NCBI RefSeq assembly: GCF_000143415.4
Contig: NW_003314284.1
Location: forward strand, 854,825-918,824
Length of the DNA: 64,000 bases
Direction: 5' to 3'
Origin: Selaginella moellendorffii
Lineage: Eukaryota; Streptophyta; Lycopodiopsida; Selaginellales; Selaginellaceae
The notes under the pieces were generated by a model. That model worked only from the letters and a program-made list of their open reading frames with translations. It searched no databases and was not told the DNA's origin. This document shows, in pieces, positions 45,819 through 58,560 of the stretch; the stretch's first letter is position 1; each line of letters begins with the position of its first letter. The translations under genes were made by a program, and so were the position numbers.

Positions 45819-48456
45819 ATGGAGGGCAAGCTCAAGCGCCTTCGCAAGGTACGCCAGGAAACTTCTATCGCCGGCTTTGACGAGCGACACGATTGTTCTT
45901 CAACTGGTGGCGTTGATCTGGGATTGGAGCGAGCTGCTGTAGACATAGAGCTTGGATCCGAGAAGAATGCGGATTTGGAGGGGCATAGGGATTCTACGGG
46001 CGATGCTAGACCTGGTGACGGTATGGATTTCGGCGGTCCTGGAAATTTGGATTCAAATGGGAGCTTGGAAGGTGGTAGTGAGTCAGAGTCGTCGAAGAAC
46101 AGTTTGGATGCCTGGAAAAAAATCGCCAAGAAGAGCAAGACAGGCGAAGCAGTCTCCGAAGACAATCCTGCGAGATCTGGCATGGGTCACGAGGATTTGG
46201 ATCCGACTGGGAGCGACAATGACTCAGAGACGTCTAGAAACAGTTTGGATGAGCTACTTTCCGATGGCATCGTCACGAAGAAGAAGCGAAAAGTTTTCGC
46301 AAGAGAGCGCCAGGCGGAGGAGCTACTCTCCGACGGAATTGAGAACGAGCCTGCAAGATCTGGCGTGGGTAATGGGAGCTTTAGTGGCTCAGAGTCGTCT
46401 AAGAACAGTTTGGATGAGCTACTCTCCGATGGTGTTGTTACCTCGAGCAAAAAGAGAAAAAGGATAGCCGAGCCTGAGAACAAGCCTATTGATGCTCACA
46501 GCCTTCAACCTTCTTCGAGTTTGCAGGATGATACGAAACATCGGGTTAGGAAGGTGCATATTTTTCTTTCTGTGTTTTTATGATTTAAAAGTTCTGATTT
46601 CTTTCAGGTCACCAAGAAGGAGCTTGACGAGATGCATGCAGAGTCGCAAAGATTGCTACGAGGTAAGCATTTTCTTACATCTACTAGTTAATCAAATGTT
46701 TTTATAGAAACAAGGGAAGCGGCCTTTGAAGCAGCTCCTGTTGTTGAAGTTCCTATGTCTGGGCTCTTATCCAAATTACGACAGAGGAAAATTCAACTGG
46801 GATGGAAGTCAGCGTATGCTTTATAAAAATTATTGCGTTGTTCTTGTAACATGTCAGCAATGCAGGAGTAAGTTGAAAGTAAGTCATCAAAACGACGTTG
46901 ATGTGGGGCATGATACGAGCCAGCTCCCTACGATCTCAACAAGTTACTGTGAAAACGAGGATGAATGTTCCGGAATGAATAAAGTTCTAGAGGATACTAG
47001 TTCTAGTAAGGTCAGTTGCGTATTCCTGCATGCGATTGCGTCTAACATGGATGATTTTCAGGAATCTCCTGTAAGATGCAGCAACGCTTTCAGACAGCCT
47101 TTAGAAGATACTCAGGTGTGTGAATTTCGACAACTTTCAAGATCTCGCTAACAGACCCGTTTCTCCTCGTAGGATCTCTTTCCGGACTCCCAAGCTCTGG
47201 ACTATATTCTCGCAGGAAGTCAAGATAACTACAATGGAGGGATCCACTTGGACTTGCATATGACGGAAAGTCAAGATGAAGCTCTTGGGACTACTGAGAC
47301 CGTCGAAGCCTTCCCTGTGAAGCCTCCAATCATGGCACTTATAGATGACGAAGCTGAAGCTGAGGATGAGGACCTTATCCTTCATAACAGTGAGGAGGAC
47401 GAAGGAGATGACAGTGCCGAAGTCCTCGAAATTATTGATCGTTCAGCAGAGGCGGAAGAGCCTCTGGATAATGGCAGACGTGCCGATCTTCATCGTCAGT
47501 GGCTAGAACAACAAGATGAAGCTCAGACCGACAGCATCTTGTGGAGGATTCAAGGATCATCAAAGCAGACGGAGTATACAGCCGAGATTTCTTCGTTTCT
47601 GGATGCCGACGATTCAGATCCACAAGAGTTGTCACGGGGGACTTCGGTGAAACTGAAAGAAACAAAGGAAGCTGCGCCGCCTCCATCTATCGGTCTTGAA
47701 TTTTTGGAAGAGGACATGCAAATATATCACGAGTCGTCGGACGACGAAGAAACAGAGCGTACAATTTTACGGCAACGGCTGCTCGAAACTGCTGTAAGAG
47801 TGAAGTATGCCTCCTCTGAACATGTCAACTTACATATCTCTGTTTTCAGGAGAGGCAGGAACTGTTTATGTCTCCTGCTGATGATGAATCGTCAAGGGAG
47901 GTTCTGGGCATCATAAAGAAAGCAAACGTTTCTCATAGTACTACGAAGAGAAAGTCTGCTCAACAAGGTTCTTATTTCATTCCTATATATGTTTTCACAT
48001 AACATAAAACTCTTCCACAGAAACGTGTGCCTCTGTTTGTAAGTCTAAGGTAAAATTACTGGTTCCCTCTCATCTAGTCGTAACAAACTTTTGGTGCCGC
48101 AGTCAATATTTTCGAACCGGTCGACGTCGAATTCGTCATTGCTCAAGCAAACCATATGTACAAACTCGAAGTCGTTCATATTTGGACGTGATGACAGTAG
48201 CAGCCTCTCCGGTTTTCCAGTTGCCGCACAGGTGTGTAACTTCCCACTTGCCACTCCTAGCATTGACGTCTTCCCTCCACAGCACACCGTTAACAAAGAA
48301 ACCGCTGCTCCAAAACCAATAGAACAGAGAGGCCCCTCATTGTTCTCAATTCTCAAGCAGCAACAGACGGACCACCCGAGGCCGGGAGAGAGGATTGTAA
48401 TGGCGGACAAGCTCTCCATCTTTGGCAAATTCCCCAAGAGAAAAGGGAAGTACTAG
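45819..48456 (+). CDS. CLSPN: Claspin/Mrc1-like replication checkpoint mediator
   Basis: Nine exons: 45819-46553, 46608-46662, 46708-46813, 46866-47010, 47062-47115, 47173-47793, 47850-47967, 48021-48049, 48103-48456, in phase, about 738 residues, stop TAG. Claspin travels with the replisome and relays stalled-fork signals to checkpoint kinases. Evidence: KKELDEMHAESQRLLRETRE (about residues 248-267), the claspin motif before a short linear element; acidic centre LIDDEAEAEDEDLIL and NSEEDEGDDSAEV; plant-claspin signatures RADLHRQWLEQQDEAQTD, ESSDDEETERTILRQRLLET, SPADDESSREVLGIIKKANV, KSFIFGRDDSSSLSG and SLFSILKQQQTD. Exon 1 holds repeats of NSLDELLSDG next to basic KKKRK-type nuclear signals. 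A 51-nt GT...AG stretch in the last exon (48232-48282) could be an optional intron. A GTG 69 nt upstream is in frame, but ATG 45819 is the first ATG. Confidence 0.88.
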
Positions 48457-49929
48457 ACGATTTACCAAGAAAAAGATTTCCAAAAGGTACCAAAATGTCT
48501 CTTTTACTTTCAATTGATTGTCCAGAAAATGTGCAACCAGTTAGACCTTTCCATTCCCCACAGCAGCGCAATCATGTAGTGGTTCTTCAAATATTTACTT
48601 TCCAAGAAGCGAAAAATTATAAAGGGTTATGGGCGCTAGATGTTTTATACTAAGATTAATGTTAAGCTCTATAATCGAGTTTTGGTTTGCTGATGATAGT
48701 GAATATACTTAAAATATGCTTGGATATTCTAAAATATTTAAAACTGTTGCTATTCATTTAGATTAATCTTGTATTTATAATTTATAAACATGTTTATAAT
48801 TTATAAACTTTCTTAAACCCTTTCTAGTATATTCTTTTTTATTCTATCATCTAATGGTTGATATGTAGTAAGAGTGTTTACAAATTACAAACATGCTTAT
48901 AATTATAAACTTTATTTGATCAATTGGATTAATAAGTAATAATAAAACTACTATTAAGCAAACCAAACATTGCTACATGCAATGTGTAGCAATTTTTTAT
49001 TTTTTATAACGTTCAATATTTTATCTCTATTTTATTTCAGTTATTGAAAAAGACTATTCACAATTTTTTTTTTTTTTATGGTTGAGATCTTATACTATAG
49101 TGATTTAAAGTTTAAAATATCTTAAACATTTTTACTTTTTAACATTACAGCCAAGCTTCCACATCTATGTAGGGACAATCTTGCCACAATATAAAATGTT
49201 TGTGTTCATTCCACTTTGGATTGGTGGCCAGACTAATTTATCAATTGGGTTTTATTTATTTATCTTTTATAAAACCATAGAGTTTAATTTTGACATGCTT
49301 GAAATCGGAAAAGAGCAAATGAAGGGGTGAAAGGGACAAAGCTAAATTAGAACTTGAAACCATGACTATTCTGGTCCATATGGTTGAAGTTTTGAGGGGG
49401 AATCCAAGGGACTTAGGGAGGTACATGTTTTATTGTTCTTGGACAAGTGTTGCTAAACCTATAGTGGTGGTTTTCATGTCCATTCATCTTCGCTAACTTT
49501 GTTTTTATGTCTAAAGAATGGCTAGAGAGCTTGTTCTTTAGCAATCACTTTAGCTAGTTGATTTAGGGTGTAAGAAAGAATATTCAACATGGTGGATTTA
49601 GAGGGAGAACTAAAGTTTAAAAGGACTATGGTGACTAGAGGGTGGCTTTTTTATAGCTAATGAGTGGGGCAGAAACATTTTGCAAGAATATTTAACATGG
49701 TGGATTTAGAGGGAGAACCAAAGTTTGGTAGACCCTAAGAGAAAAACTATGGTGATTGAAGGGTGGTTTAAGTATGATTGCAAATGATCATTCTCTGGCA
49801 AAGGGAGGATTGTTAGGTACCAAGTCAAAATAATAGGATAAAGAAAGGGTCCTACAATCAAGTGATCACCCCTTTAGCCAGTTGGTTTAGGGTGTAAGGG
49901 ATAGGATAACACTGGAGGGTGTATTCCAT
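48457..49929. other. AT-rich intergenic, repeat debris
   Basis: No gene. Around 49380-49800 phrases such as TTTAACATGGTGGATTTAGAGGGAGAAC occur twice (about 49585 and 49690), a local 100-bp duplication. Confidence 0.45.
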
Positions 49930-51450
49930 GGCAGTCCAGTGCAAATTTTATTGGATAATGGGAGTGATGACAACTTTGTTTCAGTAAAATTTGTTGAGGA
50001 GCATGGCCTGGTGACACGAAGAGTTCTTCTATACATAGTGGAAGGTGCAACTACTTCTACTCATCATTTTGATACTTATGTAAAGGGACTAGCATTATTG
50101 GTTGGCAAAACCACACTTGTTGAGATTTTTTATCTTGTAGATATCCATCATGTGGATCTTATTTTTAAGATGCCATGGTTGATCCAAAGATAAAGTGGAG
50201 TGTTAAGCGTGTCTTACTAGACTACAATGGCATTAAAGATGTATGGTTTGGAAAGGGAATTCAACCTTTAGTTGTTATGCTTTCTACTACATTTTTTAAG
50301 TGGGTTTGTTGTAATGGAAAAACAATTTTGAGTTACTTGCTATTTATTTGTGACTTGGGGGACCAAGGCATGTGTGGTGGAGAAGCAGCAGAATATGATG
50401 TATTTGACGAGTTTTCTAATATTTTTCCATTTACACTTCCTCATGGTTGCCTCCATTACGAGGTATGGAGCATGGGATTACGTTGAAATCGGGGACACAA
50501 CCAATTTAACAGTGTCCATTTCAGTTGAGTTATGTAAAGGAGCAAGAAGTTCAACGATAAGTTAAAAAGTTACTTGAGTTTGGATTTATTTAGCCAAATA
50601 AGTTTCCATTTAGTGTTTTGGTCTTTCTTGTGAAGAAGAAAGATGGTTCAATATAGATATACATTGACTATTGTGCTTTGAATAAGAAGATAGTGAAGGA
50701 TAAAATGCCTATACTGCATGTGGATGATATCTTAAATAAGCTTGGTGAAGCATGAGTGTTTACTAAGATTGATCTGAGGAATGGATATCATTAGATTACA
50801 ATGGCTGATGCATCTATCTTTAAGATGACATTCAATATAAGCTTTGGGCATTTTGAGTTTACAATTATACCATTGACAAATGCACTAGCTATATTTACTT
50901 GGTTAATGACAAAGGTTTTTGAGCATTATCTTCATAAGTTTGTAGAGATTTTCTTAAATGATATTCTTGTTTTCGGCAAAAATATGGAGGAGTATAAGGT
51001 GTATTTACACAAGGTTCTTTTGCTATAACATGACAACAAATTTTATGCGAAGAAGAGTAAATATGAGTTTGCAAAATCGAAGGTGGAATATCTAAGCCAT
51101 ATTGTGACATCTAAAGGTGTCTAGATGGATCCAAGAAATGTGGTTGTGGTGGAGAACTGGCCTACATTAACTTCAATAGGCGAGTTACATAGCTTTTTTG
51201 GTATAGCCAAATACTACTGATGTAATTTTGCGGAGGTGGCTATTCCTTTGACACAATTGTTATGTAAGAATATGCCATTCAAGTGGAAGAAGCCACAAAA
51301 GAATAATTTTATGGCATTGAAATGATTGTTGAGTGAAGCTTTAACCATGTGGTTAACATCAGTCAAAGGGAAGCTCAAAGGTATACTAAGGCATGTTAGG
51401 GTAAGGAACTTAACTATCCTAGAGCTCACAATAGAGCGGTGGCACAATAG
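49930..51450 (+). pseudogene. Gypsy protease-reverse transcriptase fragment
   Basis: Protease-like LLDNGSDDNFVSVKFVEEHG (49939-50010) and VDLIFKMPWL. RT from about 50560: FPFSVLVFLVKKKDGSI, IDYCALNKKIVKDK, TKIDLRNGYH, MADASIFKMTFNISFGHFEF. The catalytic box reads FLNDILVFG instead of YxDD, and the connection domain FYAKKSKYEFAKSKVEYLSH follows. Stops fall at positions where Gln, Trp or Arg is expected. It is the internal region of an element whose 3' LTR is at 53022-53669. Confidence 0.75.
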
Positions 51451-52059
51451 AGTTTTTGAGGTAGCTCGGGGGTGGTTGGGTGGTGAAGAACCTCAAAAGG
51501 TGGCATAACATAATCTAGGGAGATTAAATCTTTATCTTTTTATACCGGATCATAACAATGTCCAATCAGGATACTAGTGTGATGACTAAGTGTGACAAAA
51601 CTTTTGAGATTATTGCTCAAGCTGAGGAGTTCTTATTATTGAACATCTTGGCATAGGAAGTCTTCCAGATCTCTGCAAGAGTACATCTCTTGAGGACATT
51701 AAAAAGCTCTTGGTGAAGATATGTAAAGTGAGTGCATATTCATTTGAGTTGAACAAAATAGGGAGTTCTTGTTATATCTCCATTTCCAAGCATTTGGGAA
51801 TTTGGTCTTCCTTTGTAGAAAGCAGCCCTATAGCATTGATTCATAAGTTATGGCCACACCTCCTTGAGAGAGGTTTGTTTAAGGATTGTTATAGTGCCTT
51901 CCCAAACTTCCTATGCTGCTGAATATTCCTATAGGATGTGGTGCTATGTCTTTTTTTCTCTATATAAACTACATACTATATTCAGGAGGTGTATTTGTAG
52001 CATACATGAATTTAGAGCCAAATTTCAAGCCCGTTGCGCTACAAAATGAGGGTCCAGTA

Positions 52060-53021
52060 CAACTGGTTCTGGCTTGGATAGCTAATTTTATCTAGTTCCA
52101 AAGGCAATATCTATATTTTGTCAAGTATTTTGTAGTTTACCAATTGCCAAGCACTACCATCATTCTGTAAAAGCTTACTAGATGACACTAACATAATAAA
52201 GTGATGGCATATTTATTTTATAATTGCACTAGATCTTTTTAACTATGTTTTTTATGAGTAAATAAATTAGAGCTGTATATTATGCTTAATACATTTAAAT
52301 GAACAAAGTGTTTTACATCTAGTGAATGATATTATACTTCATAAAAAAAATATATACATAAATTCTCTAGCTGCTAAAAGTCTAATTATTTAGTTAAATC
52401 TCCTAGCTTTTCACAATATATAATATTCTCTAAAATATTTTTTAGATTATTGCAGAATTCTACTTATAAAAATTTTGAACTATGATCATTAGCCCAGCTT
52501 TTATTCTATGTTTTAGAGTGCTATGTAATGGTGGAGTGTCACTGGGAAAGACTATCTTAGATAATATTGACTAGTAAAATGACTTCAGTTATTGGTGTAT
52601 CATAGTAAGGTATTGCACAATGCAAGGTATCCTTTCAATCCCAAATACAACATTTCAATAATGTGGTTGTTATTTTTCATAGATTCATTTTTCTTTGGGG
52701 TTTAGAAATTAAAGGGCTTGATTTGCTCATTCTTCTTGAACCCAAGATCAGGTTATGAAAATACTTAGGTGAAATAGTAAAATATAAACTATTTAGAGGA
52801 GATAATAAACAATTATATAAGGTTAACTTGGCATAATTAAAACTACAATATTAGGTGGAAAGTTTTCCTCAAATGCCTTATAGTTTGAAAGTTGTAAAGA
52901 CATTTTTTTTGTAATGCTTGGATAAATTTCTAGCCAATTTACTAGATCCCTTAAAAGGAGGCAAGAGAACATCATCCTAAAGTGCAGATTACAAACCTTT
53001 TTTCTCACTAATATTTACTAG
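52060..53021 (+). repeat. Right arm of the 1.2-kb dispersed inverted repeat
   Basis: Reverse complement of about 31600-32400. Shared phrases include TATTTTGTCAAGTA, AAAGCTTA(C/T)TAGATGACACTAACATAATAAAG and ATTAAGCATAATATAC (inverted). Confidence 0.7.
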
Positions 53022-53669
53022 TGTTACAAATGTGACAATGGGTATTAAAAGTTATCTGTTCAGTAAAAGGTCATTATTGTTGGTAGGACTAAACTAGACT
53101 GAACCTTTTTATTAGTTTCCACCCAAGTTAGTTTATAAATTAGTCTTCACATATGCACTTAGCCAGAAGAGCATAAGGACAGAATTTCTAAATGTTATTA
53201 GTCAAATATACTTGATATAGTTAGAGAAACTCATTCATTGGCTTGTACTTGCTAGTGTTAAAAACCCCCACAATATTAAGCTTGGTCCCTCGATATTCAC
53301 TAATGATAGCTTACTGTATTTGCCAGAACACTCTTGCTATCATGCCTTATGTGTTAATTTTATTCAGTCCCATTAGCTATTTATGAAAAGTGTCTAGATT
53401 TGCAAGTTACACATATCTATAGAATGTAGAGCTTGTCTTAAATATGATGGTGTTATTCTCGTATCAAAATTCATAATCCAGTGCCATTCCATATTTAATA
53501 AGTTTTTATGATTGTTCCAAAGACTAACTCTTGGGATAGTGGGCATTGCTAACTAACTTAAGGTATAGGCTAGCTCTTGTTTGTGTGTTTGTCATTGTTC
53601 CACAATGGTTTATGTCCAAGTGCAAGCTCCTTACTATGTTAGCTAGGGGAGTACCCTTATCCTTCGGTC
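53022..53669 (+). repeat. Family A LTR, 3'-truncated
   Basis: Starts TGTTACAAATGTGACAATGG and runs like 13567-14340, but ends abruptly at CCTTATCCTTCGGTC, where a second LTR of the same family begins at 53670. Confidence 0.75.
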
Positions 53670-53800
53670 TGTCACAAACATGATTTCAGGTATCAAAAGA
53701 TATTGTTCAGTCAGTCCTTATGGACATTCTTTTCTTATTGCCACAACACCATGGAGGCGGTATTGTTGGGTCCTTTTTAATGGGTTCCCACCCAAACTAA

Positions 53801-53900
53801 NNNNNNNNNNNNNNNNNNNNNNNNNNNNNNNNNNNNNNNNNNNNNNNNNNNNNNNNNNNNNNNNNNNNNNNNNNNNNNNNNNNNNNNNNNNNNNNNNNNN
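53801..53900. other. Assembly gap (100 N)
   Basis: Exactly 100 undetermined bases inside the 5' LTR. By comparison with the 922-bp copy, roughly 350-400 further bases are unaccounted for, so the N run is probably a placeholder length. Confidence 0.99.
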
Positions 53901-55229
53901 TTCAAATGTATAATAGGGATAGTGGTTGGAATGTATGTCTAATCATGTAAGACATTAGTTTGGCTCGCATTGGGCTGTGGCTCTCCTTATTTTGCATCCA
54001 ACTTAGGTTTAAGCCCAAACTCTATATTACTATAATCGACCCTCCTCCTCATGTTAGGTCACCGGTATGCCAAAATTGTGCCAGACATTATCTGACACCA
54101 TTTTGTATGCAAGTGCTGGATACAAGGAGCTAGTACTCGTGAGATTGTACCAGAACCTCATTTCGTAGTGCAATGGGCTTGGAGTTCAGCTCCAAATTCA
54201 AGTACGCTACATTTGGTATCAAAGGAATTGTCTCAATGATTCCTATCCAACTTTTGTCAGATTTTCTGACTCAAGTTGCATATGAAAAGACTATTTTAAT
54301 AGATTCGAAGCGATTTGTGTAAGATTAGTGGGATTACACCATTTGGTAAGAATGTTGTATGCATGTTCATTTATTGATAGAGGCATGCATGCAGCTAGTG
54401 AGATGGTGAAAAGAAACCATATTGATAACGCTAAAACCTCTAGACAGGTGAATCAAGAGGAGGAAACTCCTGCTAGAAATGCTGTGGAGGAGACAAAGGT
54501 TGAGTCAAAAAAAGAAGAGCCAAATGCTATGGCATTGTGGCTGTAGTGCATGTGATCATAGGATAAGATTTGGATATACTGTCACCGTGGATCCTTGGAA
54601 CCTTGGGGGATAAATGGGGATAAAATAGCCACTAAGGGCTCTCTCATCAAGCAATTGTTTCTTTTCTAGTTGGCTTAAGGGAAGAGAGATAAGATGCGCT
54701 ACAGTTGGTATCGGAGCAAATGGCACGGGTTTGATTCCCATTGATTAGTAACTACTTAAAAATATAGTATACCCTTGAGCAAGGTATATTCCTATCCCTA
54801 AATTTGAAATCGTACGTATTGGACATCCATGCGTACGTCCTTCCTCTTGTGTGGAGTATCTACGGACAAAGGTATCCACCGTGGGACTGCAGTACGGCTG
54901 GATGACTAGTTGCCTCACATGGAATAGTTGATCTACACAATGGAAAGATTGGTAGATTGAGTGAAGAAATGGAAGTGCTGGTTCCCCTTGGAACCTTGGG
55001 GGATAAAATAGCCACCAAGGGCTCTCTCATCAAACAATTGCCCCTTTTCCATTTCGCTTAAGGGGAGAGAGATAAGGTGCACTACAGTAGCATACGGCTC
55101 AAAAAGTTGAGATCGAGAATTTGCAAAGGGAAGTTTGCAAATTGAAGAAGGAGAACAAGAAGAGGAAGAAAGAAACTAAAGTAGCTAAACCAGCTAAACC
55201 TAAGCAACTGGACTCCTCTCAAATTTTGA

Positions 55230-56250
55230 GGATGATGAAGTTTTGCAATTGCCCTCAGTTGCACAAGTTTCAAAGCTCAAGCCTCCAAAACCACCCAATT
55301 TCAGAGGCATGTGGGACTATGAAGTTTTGGAAGACTAGGTCTATGCTATGGAAAATTATTTCATAGCGGTAGACATAGATGATTGTACAAAAGTTGCATG
55401 TGTGCAATCCTTTTTTACTAATCATGCCAAAACTTCGTGGCGCCTGGTATGTGCTGAAAAAGGTCAAACTAAAAGTTGGACCAAGATGTGATCTCGTATC
55501 CATAAGGAATACTTGCTGAACGATTTTGGTCTGAGACTTTATGCGAAGTTATGGCGGTTAAAGCAGTGAGGGGACATTATGCATTACATTAAGGCGTTTG
55601 CTCAGAAGCATATTATGATTGCAAATATGAGTGACGAAGATGCTTAAAGTTATTTCTTGGAAGGTTTAAGTTCATTTTCTCACAATGAGATTTTGAAGTT
55701 TAAATTGAAGACATACCTAGAGTGTAAGGAGGTAATACAGCAAGTTGCCTTTAGTCACTCAATATCAGCAATTATATACTAGTACCTCAAATAAGAATAA
55801 GAATTCTAAGAATAAGCAAGGTGATCGGAAATAGAGGGTGGAAGGAATATTCCACCTTAGAGGCTCATAAGCAATGGTTAACAAAGATGTTGGTGGTTGG
55901 CAACCACCAACAGCTTTTTCTAGTCCTAGGCCCTTTGTTCCTCCTCTTAGTGGGTACAAGTGAAACTTACTCTAGGTGGAATGGGTAGTGTGGGTCATTA
56001 CTTCCATTGTGGAGAGTCAAGACATAAATCCTTAGGATGTCCTAACAAACATAAAATAAGGTCTCGTGTTAATGTCATAAGGGAAGATCGTGGTGGTGAA
56101 GTTGAAGGGGTTGACGAGTTGGACAATATAAAGTATGAGGAAAAGGAGGTGAGTTACTTTCATTACTTTCCTCAAATTTTTCTCACAATAAATGCAAACA
56201 TTAATCCATTGATATATCTGGTAGGCTTTGTCTGTGGACACTAAATCCGA
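55230..56250 (+). pseudogene. Family A gag with zinc knuckle
   Basis: Gag-like text in one frame: KPPKPPNFRGMWDYEVLED, ENYFIAVDIDDCTKVACVQS, HYIKAFAQKHIMIANMSDED, SYFLEGLSSFSHNEILKFKL. A zinc knuckle at about 55990-56040 reads YFHCGESRHKSLGCPNKHK; one of the three cysteines is phenylalanine. Just after comes a protease core with DTRATQS in place of DTGATQS. Confidence 0.7.
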
Positions 56251-56869
56251 GTGATGATTGATACGAGAGCTACACAAAGTGTAATATTTAAAGACTTAAT
56301 AATTAAGTTGTTAGGATTGAATATTGAGAAAATGTTGCCTATACACTTCTAGTTTGTAGAAGGTGGGCAAATAGCCAGAAAATTTGTGAGTCATGTTCTA
56401 ATAAAAATATCCAAGTGGAACGAAGAATGGACTTGGTAGTGTTGAAGATACCAGATTTTCAGATAGTGTTTGGTATGGATTTCTTCAACAAATATATTAA
56501 AGGGATTGATAGTGCTAGACAAAGTCACATCACATTAAGGTCAAAAGGATGTCACGATGTGTCCTTCTAGTTGTAAAAGTGCTCCTCAAAGGATTGGGAT
56601 GCTAAGTTCTTGATTGCGAGAGCCGCTCGAAAAGCAGCTAAGAAGGGATGTCAGACCTTTTGGGTTCAAGTGATGGAAGCTGAGGGTGATGGTGACTCAA
56701 TTTGAATTGGTGACAGGGTTGATCCTATACCAAATATACTAAATATTAGAGTTGTTGGTGTGGAATCAAGATATCTTTCCGAAGGATTTGCTACTAGGAC
56801 TACCTCCTAGCTATGAGGTTGATCATCGGATTGAGGTAATTTTGGGTCTTAAACCACATATAAAACTCT

Positions 56870-58560
56870 ATATCATTTGAACATCAAAGAGATGGCTAAA
56901 CTTAGAAAGCAACTTATAAAGCTTCTTGACAAAGGTTATATCAAACCAAAAAAGTCACCTTATGGAGTGTTGATGCTTTTTGTTATGAAAAATGATGGAA
57001 CCATGAGGATGTGTATCGACTATCAGGCACTCAACAAGATCATGGTCAAAAACAGTTATCCTTTACCTCACATTGATGACTTGTTTAATCAACTTTTAAA
57101 GGCTAAGTATTTTACGTGACTTGATTTGCAATCTGAGTATCATCAGATGTGGAGAAGACAACCTTTAAGACTTGGTACAGGTCTTATGAGTTCCTTGTCG
57201 TATCGTTTGGGTTATGCAATGCTTCGGCAACATTCAATACTATGATGAATAGAATATTTAGAGATTATTTGGACACATTTGTTATCCTATATATTGACAA
57301 TATTCTAGTCTTTAGTGAAACGTTGGAGGATCATTTGAAACATTTAGAGCTAGTGTTTTAGAAGTTGTGTGAACACAAACTGTATGCTAAGGAAAGTAAA
57401 TGCACTTTTGGACAATTACACGTAAACTTTCTTGGACATATAGTTGGTGTGGCTTAATTGAGGTGGATCCAAAGAAGGTGGAAATGATGAAATCCTGGGA
57501 AGTCCTGACCACAGTATCAAATGTTCATTCCTTTCTCGGTTTGGTAGGATACTATTGCAAGTTTGTTTGCAATTTTGCAAGAATGGCTCTTCCATTGACT
57601 GAGTTAATGAAGAGTAGTATACCATTTCATTACACAACAGCTTATCAATATGCTTTTGCATAGTTGAAGGAAATTTTGATTATGGTTCCTTTTCTCAGAA
57701 TCCCAAATCTTGATAAACCCTTCGAAGTGCATTGTGATGCATTTGGCTATGCTATTGGTGCCATGTTATAGCAAGATTGTGACAAAGCGGTTGGTGTTAC
57801 ATTAAGGCAACATGGTTGTCCCGTTGCATTCTATTCCAAGAAATTGTATGAAACTCAACGAAGATGGCCAACGCATAAGAAAGAGATGTTTATTATAGTG
57901 TCAGCATTGGAACATTGAAGACATTATTTGGGTGGACGTACCAAGGTTTATACAGATAGTAACACACTGAGCTACTTTGCTACACAGTCTAAACTTATGC
58001 CGAAGTAGACTCATTAGTAAAAGAAACCCTCTAGATTTGATATTGAAATCATCTATAAACCTAGTAAAGACAATATTGTTTTGGATGCGTTGAGTTGTCA
58101 CTTGCTTGCTGAAGTCTAAAGTTTATGATACTTTCATAGTGGTTGTAGATTGGTTGTCAAATATTGTACACTTGTAGAAATAGTGAATGCTAAGCAAGCA
58201 GAAAAGCTCTTTTTCCATGAAGTAGTATGAGTTCGTGGTCTTCTCGAAAAGATGATCTCGGATAGGGATTCAAGACTTACAAGAAGTTTTGAGGCACACT
58301 ATTCCAGTTGTTCGGTACCAAGTTGAAGTTTAGTATGACTTATCATCCTCAAACTGATGGGCAGACCAAATGTGTGAATACTCAAGTTGAGGATTATCTA
58401 TGGTACTATATCGCAGCAGACCAATGCAACTAGGTTGAGCATTTGGACACAACAGAAATCTGTTATAACAACACATTTCATAGCGTTATTGACTGTTCTC
58501 CATAGGAGATGTTGCAAGGGAATGCTCATGGGGTGCCTCAACAGATTGTTGTTCTGAAAC
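56870..58560 (+). pseudogene. Family A reverse transcriptase, RNase H and integrase remnant
   Basis: [42 protein letters not shown], then FLVVSFGLCNASATFNTMMN and catalytic box LYIDNILVFS (Asp to Asn at the second Asp). RNase H: KPFEVHCDAFGYAIGAML, VAFYSKKLYETQRRWPTHKK, RTKVYTDSNTLSYFATQS. Integrase traces (SDRDSRLTRSF, then [10 protein letters not shown] in another frame) follow to about 58560. Stops sit at expected Gln or Trp positions. Confidence 0.8.

Noticed and set aside
53680-53913. Frame crossing the N run
   Set aside because: Made of LTR sequence plus undetermined bases; not a gene.
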